DNA from: JADJPF01 sp964492845
GTDB taxonomy: Bacteria; Acidobacteriota; Blastocatellia; Chloracidobacteriales; JADJPF01
Direction: 5' to 3'
Length of the DNA stretch: 64,000 nucleotides
Assembly (NCBI GenBank): GCA_964492845.1
Contig: CAZBMZ010000001.1
Location: forward strand, 1 to 64,000
The notes under the pieces were generated by a model that made no database searches, was not told where the DNA came from, and saw only the letters and a program-made list of their open reading frames with translations. Position 1 is the stretch's first letter. Every line of letters starts with the position of its first letter. The translations under genes and the position numbers were made by a program. This document shows positions 37,148 to 46,011 of the stretch, piece after piece.

Positions 37148-38497
37148 TTATTTAGAACCTTGTGTTTTGCGGGCAGTATAAAGTAGAGGCTCCCAAACAG
37201 GAGCAAAAGGTGGAGCATAACTTAAATCTAGCTGTAAAACATCTTCTATTCGTAATTTGCCGTAAAGCGCAGTAGCTATTACATCAATTCTTTTTGCTAC
37301 CGACTCTCGGCCTACCATTTGACCACCAAGGAGTTTTCCTGTTCGCTCATCATAAACTAAACTAGTGTAGATCTCCTTAGCACCAGGATAGTAACCAGCA
37401 CGAGAAACGGAATGAGAGGAAATTTCTTTAGCTAAAAAATTAGCTTCTAAAGCTTGATTAAGAGATAGTCCTGTAGTAGCAATTTCTAAGTCAAAAATTT
37501 TTATTGCTTGTGTTCCAACGACTCCAGCAAAATTAGCACGACCACCTACAGCATTAATACCAGCCACACGACCTTGTTTATTTGCTGTTGTGCCAAGAGG
37601 TATATAACAGGGCTTATCTAGCACTAAGTGATATGCTTCAGCACAATCACCAGCAGCATAAACATTAGGAAAATTTGTTTGCTGATTGTTTTTAACAGCA
37701 ATTGCTCCACTTGCTCCAAGGCGTATATTGCTTGCTTTTGCTAAGTTAACCGTAGGGCTAATGCCTATTGCAATAATTACTAAATCTGTATTAAGTACTT
37801 GTGATTTTGTAATGACCTGCTCAACTCGACTTCGGCCAGTTATTGCTTGAATTGTCTCACCAAGTATTACATTGACTTTTTGACTAGCTAGTTCTTCTAA
37901 AATTTTGTCTTTTAGCTCACCGTCAAAAGAGCTAAGTAATTGCTCTGATTCATCAATAACAGTTATCTCAAGACCTCGCATCTTTAATGCTTCGGCCATT
38001 TCTAGGCCAACATAGCCAGCACCTAAAATTACAGCACGATGAGGATTAGAAGTTTTTAAGTAACTGTCAATAGCCCGTGCTTCTGCCATATGGCGTAAAG
38101 TAAAAACTCCTGGAAGTTTAGCTCCTTCAATATTTAGCTCTTTAGCCCTTGCTCCTGTAGCTAGGACTAAATAGTCAAAAGAAATTTTTTCTTGAGATTT
38201 ATTAATTAAATTATCTATATCAAGATATTGTGCTGAAAGATTAAGCCCTACTACATTGCTATTAGTCAAAACTTTAATTTGATATTTTTTTTCTAAATCC
38301 TGTGGCTGATAACGAATAAGATGATCTAAGCTAGGGACTTGACCACTAAAAACATAAGGCATTCCACATTCAGAGTAAGAAACATCTGCGCCACGTTCTA
38401 GAACTATAATTTCGGTGGTAGATGAAAAACGACGCGCCCAAGTAGCCGCTGTCATACCGCCAGCAACCCCACCAATGATAACTAATCGCTCTGACAT
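37148..38497 (-). CDS. FAD-dependent disulfide reductase of the CoA-disulfide reductase/NADH oxidase family
   Basis: This is a 449-residue flavoprotein. Marks in order are the N-terminal GGVAGGMTAATWARR dinucleotide loop and SECGMPYVFSG with the redox Cys of CoA-disulfide reductases, persulfide reductases and NADH oxidases. Then come LVLATGARAKEL, a second GAGYVGLEMAEAL (NAD(P)H loop) and NVYAAGDCAEAYH (FAD Asp), with a C-terminal dimerisation domain. There is no fused C-terminal rhodanese, unlike some CoADR-RHD proteins. It is 13 bases upstream of the hemD ATG and probably co-transcribed with it. The substrate (CoA disulfide, polysulfide or O2) cannot be assigned by sequence alone. Confidence 0.9.
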   Translation of the reverse strand: MSERLVIIGGVAGGMTAATWARRFSSTTEIIVLERGADVSYSECGMPYVFSGQVPSLDHLIRYQPQDLEKKYQIKVLTNSNVVGLNLSAQYLDIDNLINKSQEKISFDYLVLATGARAKELNIEGAKLPGVFTLRHMAEARAIDSYLKTSNPHRAVILGAGYVGLEMAEALKMRGLEITVIDESEQLLSSFDGELKDKILEELASQKVNVILGETIQAITGRSRVEQVITKSQVLNTDLVIIAIGISPTVNLAKASNIRLGASGAIAVKNNQQTNFPNVYAAGDCAEAYHLVLDKPCYIPLGTTANKQGRVAGINAVGGRANFAGVVGTQAIKIFDLEIATTGLSLNQALEANFLAKEISSHSVSRAGYYPGAKEIYTSLVYDERTGKLLGGQMVGRESVAKRIDVIATALYGKLRIEDVLQLDLSYAPPFAPVWEPLLYTARKTQGSK

Positions 38498-38563
38498 TTA
38501 GCCTTACCTCACTTTAGAACTATTACTTTTTAACAATGCTCGACATTTTAGCATAGACCAAAC

Positions 38564-38598
38564 TGCTAGCGTGATTGGTTAATGTTTATTAACTAGCA
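38564..38598. repeat. Nested inverted repeats upstream of the hyp operon
   Basis: TGCTAG at 38564-38569 pairs with CTAGCA at 38593-38598. Inside them GTTAAT at 38578-38583 pairs with ATTAAC at 38588-38593 across a 4-base loop. It lies about 100 bases before the hypA start, where an operator would be expected. No T run follows. Confidence 0.35.
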
Positions 38599-38698
38599 CT
38601 AAATTTTTTGTTAAAAATAATTTCTTGGAATTAAGGTTAATATAGAAAATAATCAGAACATCTTTAGACAAATCAAAATAATTATAAGGAGAATTACT

Positions 38699-39046
38699 AT
38701 TCACGAATTATCTATTGTTTTAAGCATATTAGAGATAGCAAAAGAAGAAGCTGAACGCCAACAAGCTAAACAGGTTCAAACGGTTTATCTTAAAGTAGGT
38801 CAGCTTTCTGGAGTTGTAAAAGAAGCCTTGCTTTTTTCTTATAAACTGGCTTGTGAGGGGACAATTTTTCAAACTTCACAACTGGTAATTGAAGAACTGC
38901 CGGTTATTGTATATTGTTATGGGTGCCAAGAAAAAAAAACATTAACTTCTATTCAAGATTTTTCTTGTCCTACTTGTAAAACTCCTAGTTTTGAGATTGT
39001 ACAAGGTAGAGAATTGGAAATTGTTGCCTTAGAGATTCAAACATGA
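38699..39046 (+). CDS. hypA: Hydrogenase nickel-insertion protein HypA, predicted ATT start
   Basis: HypA delivers nickel to [NiFe]-hydrogenase with HypB. Reading from ATT 38699 gives IHELSIVLSILEIAKEE, which matches the MHELSI family start with the nickel-binding His2. Zinc ligands CYGC and CPTC are present and the 115-residue length is normal. The first ATG, GTG or TTG in the frame is TTG 38828, which would remove the first 43 residues including His2. Between that and the upstream in-frame stop at 38618 there is none. AAGGAG at 38686-38691 is seven bases before the ATT, an ideal spacing. The stop overlaps the hypB ATG (ATGA). A sequencing error turning ATG into ATT is an alternative. Confidence 0.88.
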   Translation: MHELSIVLSILEIAKEEAERQQAKQVQTVYLKVGQLSGVVKEALLFSYKLACEGTIFQTSQLVIEELPVIVYCYGCQEKKTLTSIQDFSCPTCKTPSFEIVQGRELEIVALEIQT

Positions 39047-39705
39047 ATACACCGCGATTAGTTGAAGTTAGAGAAAAAGTATTAAAGCAAAATGATATTT
39101 TAGCTCGTAGCTTAAGACAAAATTTTAAGACAGCAGGAGTTTTTGTAGCAAGTTTTGTTTCAAGCCCTGGTTCAGGCAAAACTAAGCTGTTAGAAAAAAC
39201 TCTTTTTGCTCTAAATACAAAATATTCTATGGCAGTTCTTGTAGGTGATTTGGCTACAGATAATGACGCTGTAAGACTTGCTGCAACAAATGTTCCTGTT
39301 AAGCAAATAATTACAGGAACAATTTGTCATCTTGATGCTGCAATGATTGATAATTCTTTGAAAGAATGGGACTTAAATAAACTTGATGCTTTATTTATTG
39401 AAAATGTAGGAAATCTTGTTTGCCCATCTAGTTATGATCTTGGCGAAGAGTTTCGCTTAGTCCTAATGTCTGTTACTGAAGGTGAAGACAAACCCCTTAA
39501 ATATCCAACTATTTTTAATACTGCTGATATAGCAATAATAACTAAGCTAGATTTAGCAGAAGCAGTTGAATTTGATTTTTCTTTAGCACACAAAAACATC
39601 CAAGCTGTACGACCTGGCATGAAAGTTTTTGAGCTATCTGCAAAAACTGGTCAGGGAATGGACAAGTGGCTAGAATTTATCCAAAAACAACTAGAAAAAG
39701 GTTAA
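39043..39705 (+). CDS. hypB: Hydrogenase nickel-incorporation GTPase HypB
   Basis: A 220-residue SIMIBI-class GTPase that drives nickel transfer with HypA. The P-loop is SSPGSGKTKLLE; VLVGDLATDNDA, the metal-site GTICHLDA and IENVGNLVCPS follow, and the guanine motif is TKLDLAEAV. The N-terminal CxxCGC high-affinity nickel motif and a His-rich stretch, seen in some HypB proteins, are both absent, so nickel must come from HypA or other carriers. The ATG overlaps the hypA stop by four bases (translational coupling), and hypC starts four bases after its stop. Confidence 0.95.
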   Translation: MNTPRLVEVREKVLKQNDILARSLRQNFKTAGVFVASFVSSPGSGKTKLLEKTLFALNTKYSMAVLVGDLATDNDAVRLAATNVPVKQIITGTICHLDAAMIDNSLKEWDLNKLDALFIENVGNLVCPSSYDLGEEFRLVLMSVTEGEDKPLKYPTIFNTADIAIITKLDLAEAVEFDFSLAHKNIQAVRPGMKVFELSAKTGQGMDKWLEFIQKQLEKG

Positions 39706-39709
39706 TTTT

Positions 39710-39952
39710 ATGTGTTTAGCAATACCAGGAAAAATTGTTGAATTTATTGATCTAGAAAACTCAATAGCCAAGGTTGAAATAGGTGGAGTAAAACGCAATA
39801 TTAACACTGCATTACTTGATCCAACAGAAATAAAAATAGGGGACTACGTTTTGATTCATGTTGGTTTTGCTATGAATAAAATTGACGAACAACAAGCACA
39901 AGAAACTTTAAGGCTTTTACAAGAATTAGGTGAATATGAAATTGAAGAATAG
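39710..39952 (+). CDS. hypC: Hydrogenase assembly chaperone HypC
   Basis: This small 80-residue chaperone binds HypD and the hydrogenase large subunit and carries the Fe(CN)2CO unit. The diagnostic N-terminus MCLAIPGKI has the essential Cys2. The following beta-barrel (AKVEIGGVKRNINTALL, GDYVLIHVGFAMNKID) and acidic tail are normal. AAAGG lies 8 bases before the ATG. It is third in the hypABCDE run, with hypD 30 bases downstream. Confidence 0.96.
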   Translation: MCLAIPGKIVEFIDLENSIAKVEIGGVKRNINTALLDPTEIKIGDYVLIHVGFAMNKIDEQQAQETLRLLQELGEYEIEE

Positions 39953-39982
39953 AATAAAAAATAATAATTTAAGGTAAGAATT

Positions 39983-41089
39983 ATGAAATATATAGATGAG
40001 TATAGATCAGGAGAATTAGCTAAAAAACTAGCAGAAGAAATTGCTAAAATATCAGCTAAAAAACTAAGCATAATGGAAATTTGCGGCGGTCATACTCATA
40101 CAATTTTTAAGTATGGAATTGAAGACTTACTACCTCCAAATATAAACCTAGTTCACGGGCCTGGCTGTCCTGTTTGCGTAATTCCTCTTGGTAGAGTTGA
40201 TGATGCAATATCAATTGCTTGCAGTCCTGGAGTTATTTTTACTACTTTTGGTGACACAATGCGTGTGCCAGGGTCAAAAACTAGTTTGCTAAATGCTAAA
40301 GCTGCTGGTGCAGATGTAAGAATGGTTTATTCGCCACTAGATGCTTTAAAAATTGCTAAAAATAATCCTGATAAATCAGTAGTATTTTTTGCAATTGGTT
40401 TTGAAACCACTACACCATCAACAGCAATGACTATTTTACAAGCTGCTAAAGAAGGAATAAAAAATTTTAGTATTTTTGCTAACCATATAATGGTTGTGCC
40501 AGTGCTTAAAGCTTTGTTAGAGTCTCCTGACCTTAAGCTAGATGGTTTTGTTGGCCCTGGACATGTTTCTACAGTAATTGGTACAAAACCCTATGAATTT
40601 ATTGCTAGTACATATAAAAAGCCAATTGTAGTTTCTGGTTTTGAGCCGCTAGATGTTTTACAGTCCATTTATATGGCAGTAAAACAAATAGTTAAAAATG
40701 AAGCAAAAGTAGAAAACCAATATGGACGGGTAGTTACAGAAAATGGAAATCAAAGAGCAATGGACGCTATTTCAGAAGTTTTTGAGCCAAGAGAATATTT
40801 TGAGTGGCGTGGTTTAGGAACGATTGCTTATAGTGGTCTTAAATTACGTAAAAAATATGAAGATTTTGATGCTGAACTTAAATTTCCAATAGCTAATCTA
40901 CAAATTGCAGATCCTAAAGCTTGTCAATGTGGCGAGATCTTAAAAGGTATAAAAAAACCTTGGGAATGTAAGATTTTTGGGACTGCTTGCACACCTGAAA
41001 CACCTATTGGATCTTGTATGGTTTCATCTGAAGGGGCTTGTGCAGCTTATTATAATTTTGGTCGGCTTTCAAAAATTGCTCAACGATAG
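39983..41089 (+). CDS. hypD: Hydrogenase formation protein HypD
   Basis: HypD (368 residues) is the iron-sulfur scaffold on which the Fe(CN)2CO cofactor of [NiFe]-hydrogenase is built together with HypC. All signature stretches are present: MEICGGHTHTIFKYG, HGPGCPVCVIP, IGFETTTPSTAM, GPGHVSTVIG and a C-terminal Cys set (CQCGEILKG, CKIFGTAC, GSCMVSSEGACAAYY) for the [4Fe-4S] cluster. TTAAGG lies about 10 bases upstream of the ATG. hypE follows after 21 bases. Confidence 0.96.
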   Translation: MKYIDEYRSGELAKKLAEEIAKISAKKLSIMEICGGHTHTIFKYGIEDLLPPNINLVHGPGCPVCVIPLGRVDDAISIACSPGVIFTTFGDTMRVPGSKTSLLNAKAAGADVRMVYSPLDALKIAKNNPDKSVVFFAIGFETTTPSTAMTILQAAKEGIKNFSIFANHIMVVPVLKALLESPDLKLDGFVGPGHVSTVIGTKPYEFIASTYKKPIVVSGFEPLDVLQSIYMAVKQIVKNEAKVENQYGRVVTENGNQRAMDAISEVFEPREYFEWRGLGTIAYSGLKLRKKYEDFDAELKFPIANLQIADPKACQCGEILKGIKKPWECKIFGTACTPETPIGSCMVSSEGACAAYYNFGRLSKIAQR

Positions 41090-41110
41090 AAAATTAAAAA
41101 TAGATAAAAA

Positions 41111-42220
41111 ATGACACAAGATTTTAATTCATCGCCTCTATTTCAGAGTACTGAAATAGCTAGAAGAAAAAAAACAAAAATAAAAGATAGTCTTATTACC
41201 CTAGCGCATGGCAGTGGCGGCAAAGCTACACATGAGCTAATAAATGGCTTATTTTTAGAATATTTCGGTAACCCTATTTTAGAAAAACTTGAAGACCAAG
41301 CCACACTTGAAATTAATAGCCCAAACTCTAAAACAAGACTTGCATTTACGACAGATTCATTTGTAGTTGACCCGATTTTTTTTCCTGGTGGAGATATTGG
41401 AAAACTTGCTGTTTATGGGACTGTCAACGATTTAGCAATGAGTGGAGCAACACCGCTTTATCTTTCAGCAAGCTTTATACTAGAGGAAGGTTTTGCGGTA
41501 AAAGACTTAAAACAGATAGTTAAATCAATGCAAAAAGCTGCTCAAGAGGCGCAAATTCAAATAGTTACAGGTGACACAAAAGTTGTGCAAAAGGGAAGTG
41601 CAGATAAAATATTTATTACTACTTCAGGAATAGGAATTATTGACTTACCCTTACAAATTTCTTCTACACAAGCGCAGGTTGGAGACAAAATAATAGTAAG
41701 TGGAACTATAGGAGATCATGGAACAACTATTTTGATTGCAAGGGGAGAGCTTGAGCTTGAAGCTGAAATTGAAAGCGATACTGCGCCGCTAAATTTACTA
41801 GTCAAAGATATGTTGGATGAAGTTTTGCAAATAGGCAATTTAGAAGCAATTCATTGTCTACGTGATCCAACTCGTGGAGGAATTGCAACAACATTAAATG
41901 AAATTGCTTTAAGCTCTAATAAATACATAGAGATATACCAGCAAAGTATTCCAATTCGTGAAGAAGTTAATGGAGCATGTGAAATTTTAGGGCTTGATCC
42001 TTTGTATGTAGCTAATGAAGGTAAATTAATTGCTATAGTCTCAAATGATGTTGCAGAAAGGCTTTTAGAGCGAATAAGAAAAAATCCTCTAGGTAAGGAT
42101 GCTGCAATTATTGGAGAAGTCAAAGCAGAACCTAGCGCGATAGTAGGCTTAATAACGAATTTTGGCAGCACAAGAATAGTAGATATGCTAGTTGGTGAAC
42201 AATTGCCCAGGATTTGTTAG
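41111..42220 (+). CDS. hypE: Hydrogenase maturation carbamoyl dehydratase HypE
   Basis: HypE (369 residues) dehydrates the C-terminal Cys thiocarboxamide to thiocyanate, the source of the cyanide ligands. The N-terminal LAHGSGGKATHELI, FTTDSFVVDPIFFPGGDIG, GDTKVVQKG and CLRDPTRGG fit the AIR-synthase-like ATP fold. The last residues, PRIC, carry the essential terminal Cys. About 30 N-terminal residues before the fold are extra. No ribosome site is seen before the ATG. It needs HypF to receive the carbamoyl group, and hypF is not in this window. Confidence 0.95.
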   Translation: MTQDFNSSPLFQSTEIARRKKTKIKDSLITLAHGSGGKATHELINGLFLEYFGNPILEKLEDQATLEINSPNSKTRLAFTTDSFVVDPIFFPGGDIGKLAVYGTVNDLAMSGATPLYLSASFILEEGFAVKDLKQIVKSMQKAAQEAQIQIVTGDTKVVQKGSADKIFITTSGIGIIDLPLQISSTQAQVGDKIIVSGTIGDHGTTILIARGELELEAEIESDTAPLNLLVKDMLDEVLQIGNLEAIHCLRDPTRGGIATTLNEIALSSNKYIEIYQQSIPIREEVNGACEILGLDPLYVANEGKLIAIVSNDVAERLLERIRKNPLGKDAAIIGEVKAEPSAIVGLITNFGSTRIVDMLVGEQLPRIC

Positions 42221-42247
42221 TAGTAAAGTTTAAGGTATGGCAACCAT

Positions 42248-45200
42248 TTACTTTTTAGTATTTAGAATAGTTTTTTTCTCAAATGAATCGGTTGTTGAAG
42301 CATGATTACGGGTAAAAAGCGTTTCTTGTGGAGTTTGTGTAGAAAGTATTTTAGTAGTTGGGTCATTGGATAAATCATTATTTGTTGATATTTCATCTGT
42401 TTGTAAATCTTCAGCATCATTTACTAAGTGCTTAAAACCAACTACACAAGCAAATTGCTCAGCTAATTCTTTAGTGGTTGGACGGTCGTTTGGATTTTTT
42501 GATAGAGCTTGAAAAATTACTTTTTCTACTTCAATTGGAATTTTAGGATTTTGTTCTGTGATTGACGCAGGTGCTTCAGTTAAATGTAAAGATATTATTG
42601 ACCAAAAATCTTCTTTACTTGCTTGAAAAGGAGGATGACCTGTAAGTAGTTCATAAAGCATAACACCTAAGCTATAAACATCAGCTTTTCCATCGTAGGC
42701 TTTACCCGTTAATCTTTCTGGAGCCATATAAACAGGTGTTCCAACAATGCTACCAGCTTCTGTTAGAGTATCAACTTTGTTGCTATCTACATCTCCTAGC
42801 AGTTTAGCAATACCAAAATCTACTACTTTGACAATCTCTCCATTTACTCCTTTATGTAAAAAAATGTTATCTGGTTTAATGTCTCGGTGAATTATTCCTG
42901 CACCGTGAGCTTTTGAAAGAGCATTACAAACAGGCAGTAGAATTTCTACACAACGTTCTAAGGAAAGAGTCCCTTTTTTAGTTAGTTCTCTTTTTAATGT
43001 TCGTCCCTTTAGCAGTTCCATTACTAAATATGGAATACCTGCTGCTGTTATGCCTGAGTCAAGAATTGAAATTGCGTTTGGATGGTTAACTCTACAAGCA
43101 GATACTCCTTCCATTTGAAAGCGTTGCAGTGCTTCTAGCGTAACGTTGTTATCTATGGGACGAAAGACTTTTACTGCAACCTGATGATTAAGATTTAGGT
43201 GTGTTGCTCGAAAAACTATTCCAAAACCGCCACTACCAATTTTATCTTCTAGTCGATATTTGTTATCTAAAATAGAACCGGGCAAAAGGTCTGATAAAGC
43301 AGAGAATATAGTTTCTATTTTTTGATTTGATTGGATTAAATCTTCTTTAGATTTAACAAGCTCTTCATTTTTTTTGTTTAACTCTTGATTTTTTCTATTT
43401 AGCTGTTCATTTTTTGATTCCAGTTGATTTTTTTGTGAAAGAACTTCATTAGTTCTTTCTTTTACTATTAGTTCTAATTGTTGTTTTTGCAGTTCTACTT
43501 TTCTAATTCGGTAAGCATAAAATCCATATATTGATGCTGTTATTATAAAAAATGACAAACTTAAAAACCAAAACTGTAGCCAAAAAGGTTTTTGAATTTC
43601 AATTTGTAAGGTTTTAACCTCGCTTGGTAGCTCGCTTTTATTTAAGGCTTTAACCTTAAATAAATACTTTCCTGGGGTTAAATTAGGATATTTAGCGGTT
43701 TTTTCTTTGGTAATTATCCAGTTTTTATCAAATCCTTCTAATTGATGTTGATAAGAAATTAAATCTTCATTAATAAAAGATATTCCTAAAAAATCAAACT
43801 CAAAGCTATTTTCAAAATAAGGAAATAAAATTAATTTATTTCCTAGTAGTTGAGAATATTTTTCATATGGTAAAAGTTTTTGATCTAACCGAATAGCTTC
43901 AATTTCAACCGTAGGAGGTGTTTTAACTTGATAATCAAGTGAAGGGATATATTTTTTTAGCCCAAATTCAGTAGCAAACCAAAGGTTATTTTCTTTGTCT
44001 AGCATTAAAGATCTAACATCAGAGCTTTTTTGAGATGTTCCATCATTATAGTTATAGTTCTTAAACTTACCATTAACAAACCTATCAACTCCTCTAGCAG
44101 TAGCAATCCAAAAAATACCTTTAGGCATTTCTAAAACTGTATAAGTAATATTGCTAGATAGACCATCTTTTGTAGTATATTGGGTAAAAGTTTTACCATC
44201 CCACTTAAACAAGCCTGAATTGTCACTGCTAAACCAAATATTTCCAAGCGAGTCTTCATAAATATTTTGTACACGTTTAGCTGCTAAACCTTCTTTAACA
44301 AAATAATGCTTAAATTGAGGCAAGCCATCTGACCCTAAAGTAATTTTTATTGCTCCTTCATTTGCTCCTACCCAAATGTTTCCTTTTGAATCAGTATTTA
44401 TAGAAAGAGGTCTAGTTTCAGGAAAACTTGCAGTTGTATTACTACTGTAAAATTTAATAGTTTGTCCATTGTAGCAAATAAGTTCTGCGGCAAAGCTTGC
44501 AATCCATATTTGACCTAAATAGTCTTCAACTAGGCTAAATGCTCTATTAACTTTATCTTTTGGTTCTAGGCTAATTACTTTTTTAAGAGATATTTTTCCC
44601 TCTTGACGCTTTTTTTCAAAAGCATAAACTCCATTTAATTCTTGTACTACCCAAATTCTTTTTTTGCTATCAATAAATATGGAGTTAGTGTTATTACCTA
44701 GTGTTGGATCTAGGTTAGATAAAATTATAGCTTTATTATTTACTAGTAAATTTACGCCTTTATGAGTTGCTACCCAAATGTCACCATCTGCATCTTGGAC
44801 AGTTTTATAAATGGTGTTAGAAGATAGTCCAGTTGCAATATCATAACTAACAAATTTTTCACTAGTTAATTTGCTTAAGCCGTGATGAGTACCAAACCAT
44901 AAATTATCTTCTCTATCTAACAAAATAGGGTTCATATTGTTATGAACTAGTCCATTTTGTTCTTGAAAAATTTGTAGGATTTTTAATTTATCAACTTGGT
45001 TAGTTTCTAAGGATTGTTCTAGTGTAAATTTAACTACGCCATTATAAGTAGTCGCCCAATAGTTACCAGCCTTATCTTGAAGTATCTTAAAACATAAATT
45101 AGAAGGTAATCCGTCTTTTTCTGTAAATAATTGTGTTTTAGTAACAGTTTGATCCTTAAAAGAAACTCGTAAAATTCCTGACTCTTGAAATAAGAGCCAA

Positions 45201-45871
45201 AAATCTCCTAATGTGTCCTGATAAATACCTCTAATTAAATTATCATTTGATAAAATGCCATCTTTATTATCATAAACTATGTAAGTAGAAGAATGTATAT
45301 CTAATTTAATAAGACCCTGGTTACTTCCAACCCAAAGATTATTTTTAGGGTCTTTATAGCCACAACGAAAGCGCGTTTGAGGATTTGAAGGAAGATTAGG
45401 AAAAAGACTAAATTGTTGACCATCAAATTTAATAATTCCTGTTTTTCCAATAAAAAAGAGTTGATTATCTTTTTCTAAGATATTTGCAATTGCTCCAACA
45501 TCAGGAATATCTAGCAGTTGGGTAAATTTTTCTTTACCTTCTTTAAGTTCTAACTTTGTAATACCTGTTTCTGTACCAATCCAAAAAAGGTTATCAAATT
45601 GTTGGTAAATTGTATAAATTCGGTTATTAATCAGCCCATCATCAGTAGTGTAATTCTTAAATTTAGCTCCGTCATAACAACTTACACCATCTCCTGTACC
45701 AATCCAAATTTTTCCAGATTTGTCTTGTAGTAGATCTATAACTAAATTGTTGGCAAGACCATCTTGAGTTGTATAATTGCGGAAATTATATTTTTGGGCA
45801 AAAACTACCAGGTTTGAGCAAGCAAAAAAAACATATAAAAAAGTTACAAATAGAAAAACTTTCTTAACCAT
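42248..45871 (-). CDS. Propeller sensor fused to a Ser/Thr protein kinase
   Basis: This 1207-residue one-protein sensor has a signal peptide, then about a dozen Reg_prop propeller repeats (such as NLWFGTHHGLSKL and DIWVATHKGVNLL), filling about residues 25-660. A Y_Y_Y domain (YQHQLEGFDKNW), one transmembrane segment (WLQFWFLSLSFFIITASIYG), a Lys/Glu/Asn-rich coiled coil and a C-terminal Hanks-type kinase follow. The kinase is intact: GSGGFGIVF, VAVKVF, HRDIKPDN, VDFGIAK, GTPVYMAPE. In most proteins this periplasmic part is joined to a histidine kinase. Here a Ser/Thr kinase takes its place. It is convergent with hypE, 27 bases away. The ligand and substrate are unknown. Confidence 0.92.
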   Translation of the reverse strand: MVKKVFLFVTFLYVFFACSNLVVFAQKYNFRNYTTQDGLANNLVIDLLQDKSGKIWIGTGDGVSCYDGAKFKNYTTDDGLINNRIYTIYQQFDNLFWIGTETGITKLELKEGKEKFTQLLDIPDVGAIANILEKDNQLFFIGKTGIIKFDGQQFSLFPNLPSNPQTRFRCGYKDPKNNLWVGSNQGLIKLDIHSSTYIVYDNKDGILSNDNLIRGIYQDTLGDFWLLFQESGILRVSFKDQTVTKTQLFTEKDGLPSNLCFKILQDKAGNYWATTYNGVVKFTLEQSLETNQVDKLKILQIFQEQNGLVHNNMNPILLDREDNLWFGTHHGLSKLTSEKFVSYDIATGLSSNTIYKTVQDADGDIWVATHKGVNLLVNNKAIILSNLDPTLGNNTNSIFIDSKKRIWVVQELNGVYAFEKKRQEGKISLKKVISLEPKDKVNRAFSLVEDYLGQIWIASFAAELICYNGQTIKFYSSNTTASFPETRPLSINTDSKGNIWVGANEGAIKITLGSDGLPQFKHYFVKEGLAAKRVQNIYEDSLGNIWFSSDNSGLFKWDGKTFTQYTTKDGLSSNITYTVLEMPKGIFWIATARGVDRFVNGKFKNYNYNDGTSQKSSDVRSLMLDKENNLWFATEFGLKKYIPSLDYQVKTPPTVEIEAIRLDQKLLPYEKYSQLLGNKLILFPYFENSFEFDFLGISFINEDLISYQHQLEGFDKNWIITKEKTAKYPNLTPGKYLFKVKALNKSELPSEVKTLQIEIQKPFWLQFWFLSLSFFIITASIYGFYAYRIRKVELQKQQLELIVKERTNEVLSQKNQLESKNEQLNRKNQELNKKNEELVKSKEDLIQSNQKIETIFSALSDLLPGSILDNKYRLEDKIGSGGFGIVFRATHLNLNHQVAVKVFRPIDNNVTLEALQRFQMEGVSACRVNHPNAISILDSGITAAGIPYLVMELLKGRTLKRELTKKGTLSLERCVEILLPVCNALSKAHGAGIIHRDIKPDNIFLHKGVNGEIVKVVDFGIAKLLGDVDSNKVDTLTEAGSIVGTPVYMAPERLTGKAYDGKADVYSLGVMLYELLTGHPPFQASKEDFWSIISLHLTEAPASITEQNPKIPIEVEKVIFQALSKNPNDRPTTKELAEQFACVVGFKHLVNDAEDLQTDEISTNNDLSNDPTTKILSTQTPQETLFTRNHASTTDSFEKKTILNTKK

Positions 45872-45973
45872 AACTGCTTTATTACTTATACTTAAAATTT
45901 CGGATATTAACGGCGGTAGTTTTGTTTATTCTAGCAGAAGACACAATTAAACGAGATAAAAATCTATAAAAAC

Positions 45974-46002
45974 ATAGCCTAAAACCATAAGTTCTAGGCT
46001 AT
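45974..46002 (-). terminator. Probable terminator after the tandem DinB genes
   Basis: Arms ATAGCCTA and TAGGCTAT pair across a 13-base loop. On the minus strand they are followed by a T-rich stretch (GTTTTTATAGATTTTTA). It lies 10 bases past the stop of the second DinB gene. Confidence 0.65.
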
Positions 46003-46011
46003 ATTTAAGCT

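Noticed and set aside
42223..42260. Possible terminator between hypE and the propeller kinase (AGTAAA and TTTACT)
   Set aside because: The stem is only six pairs across a long loop; not strong enough to call.
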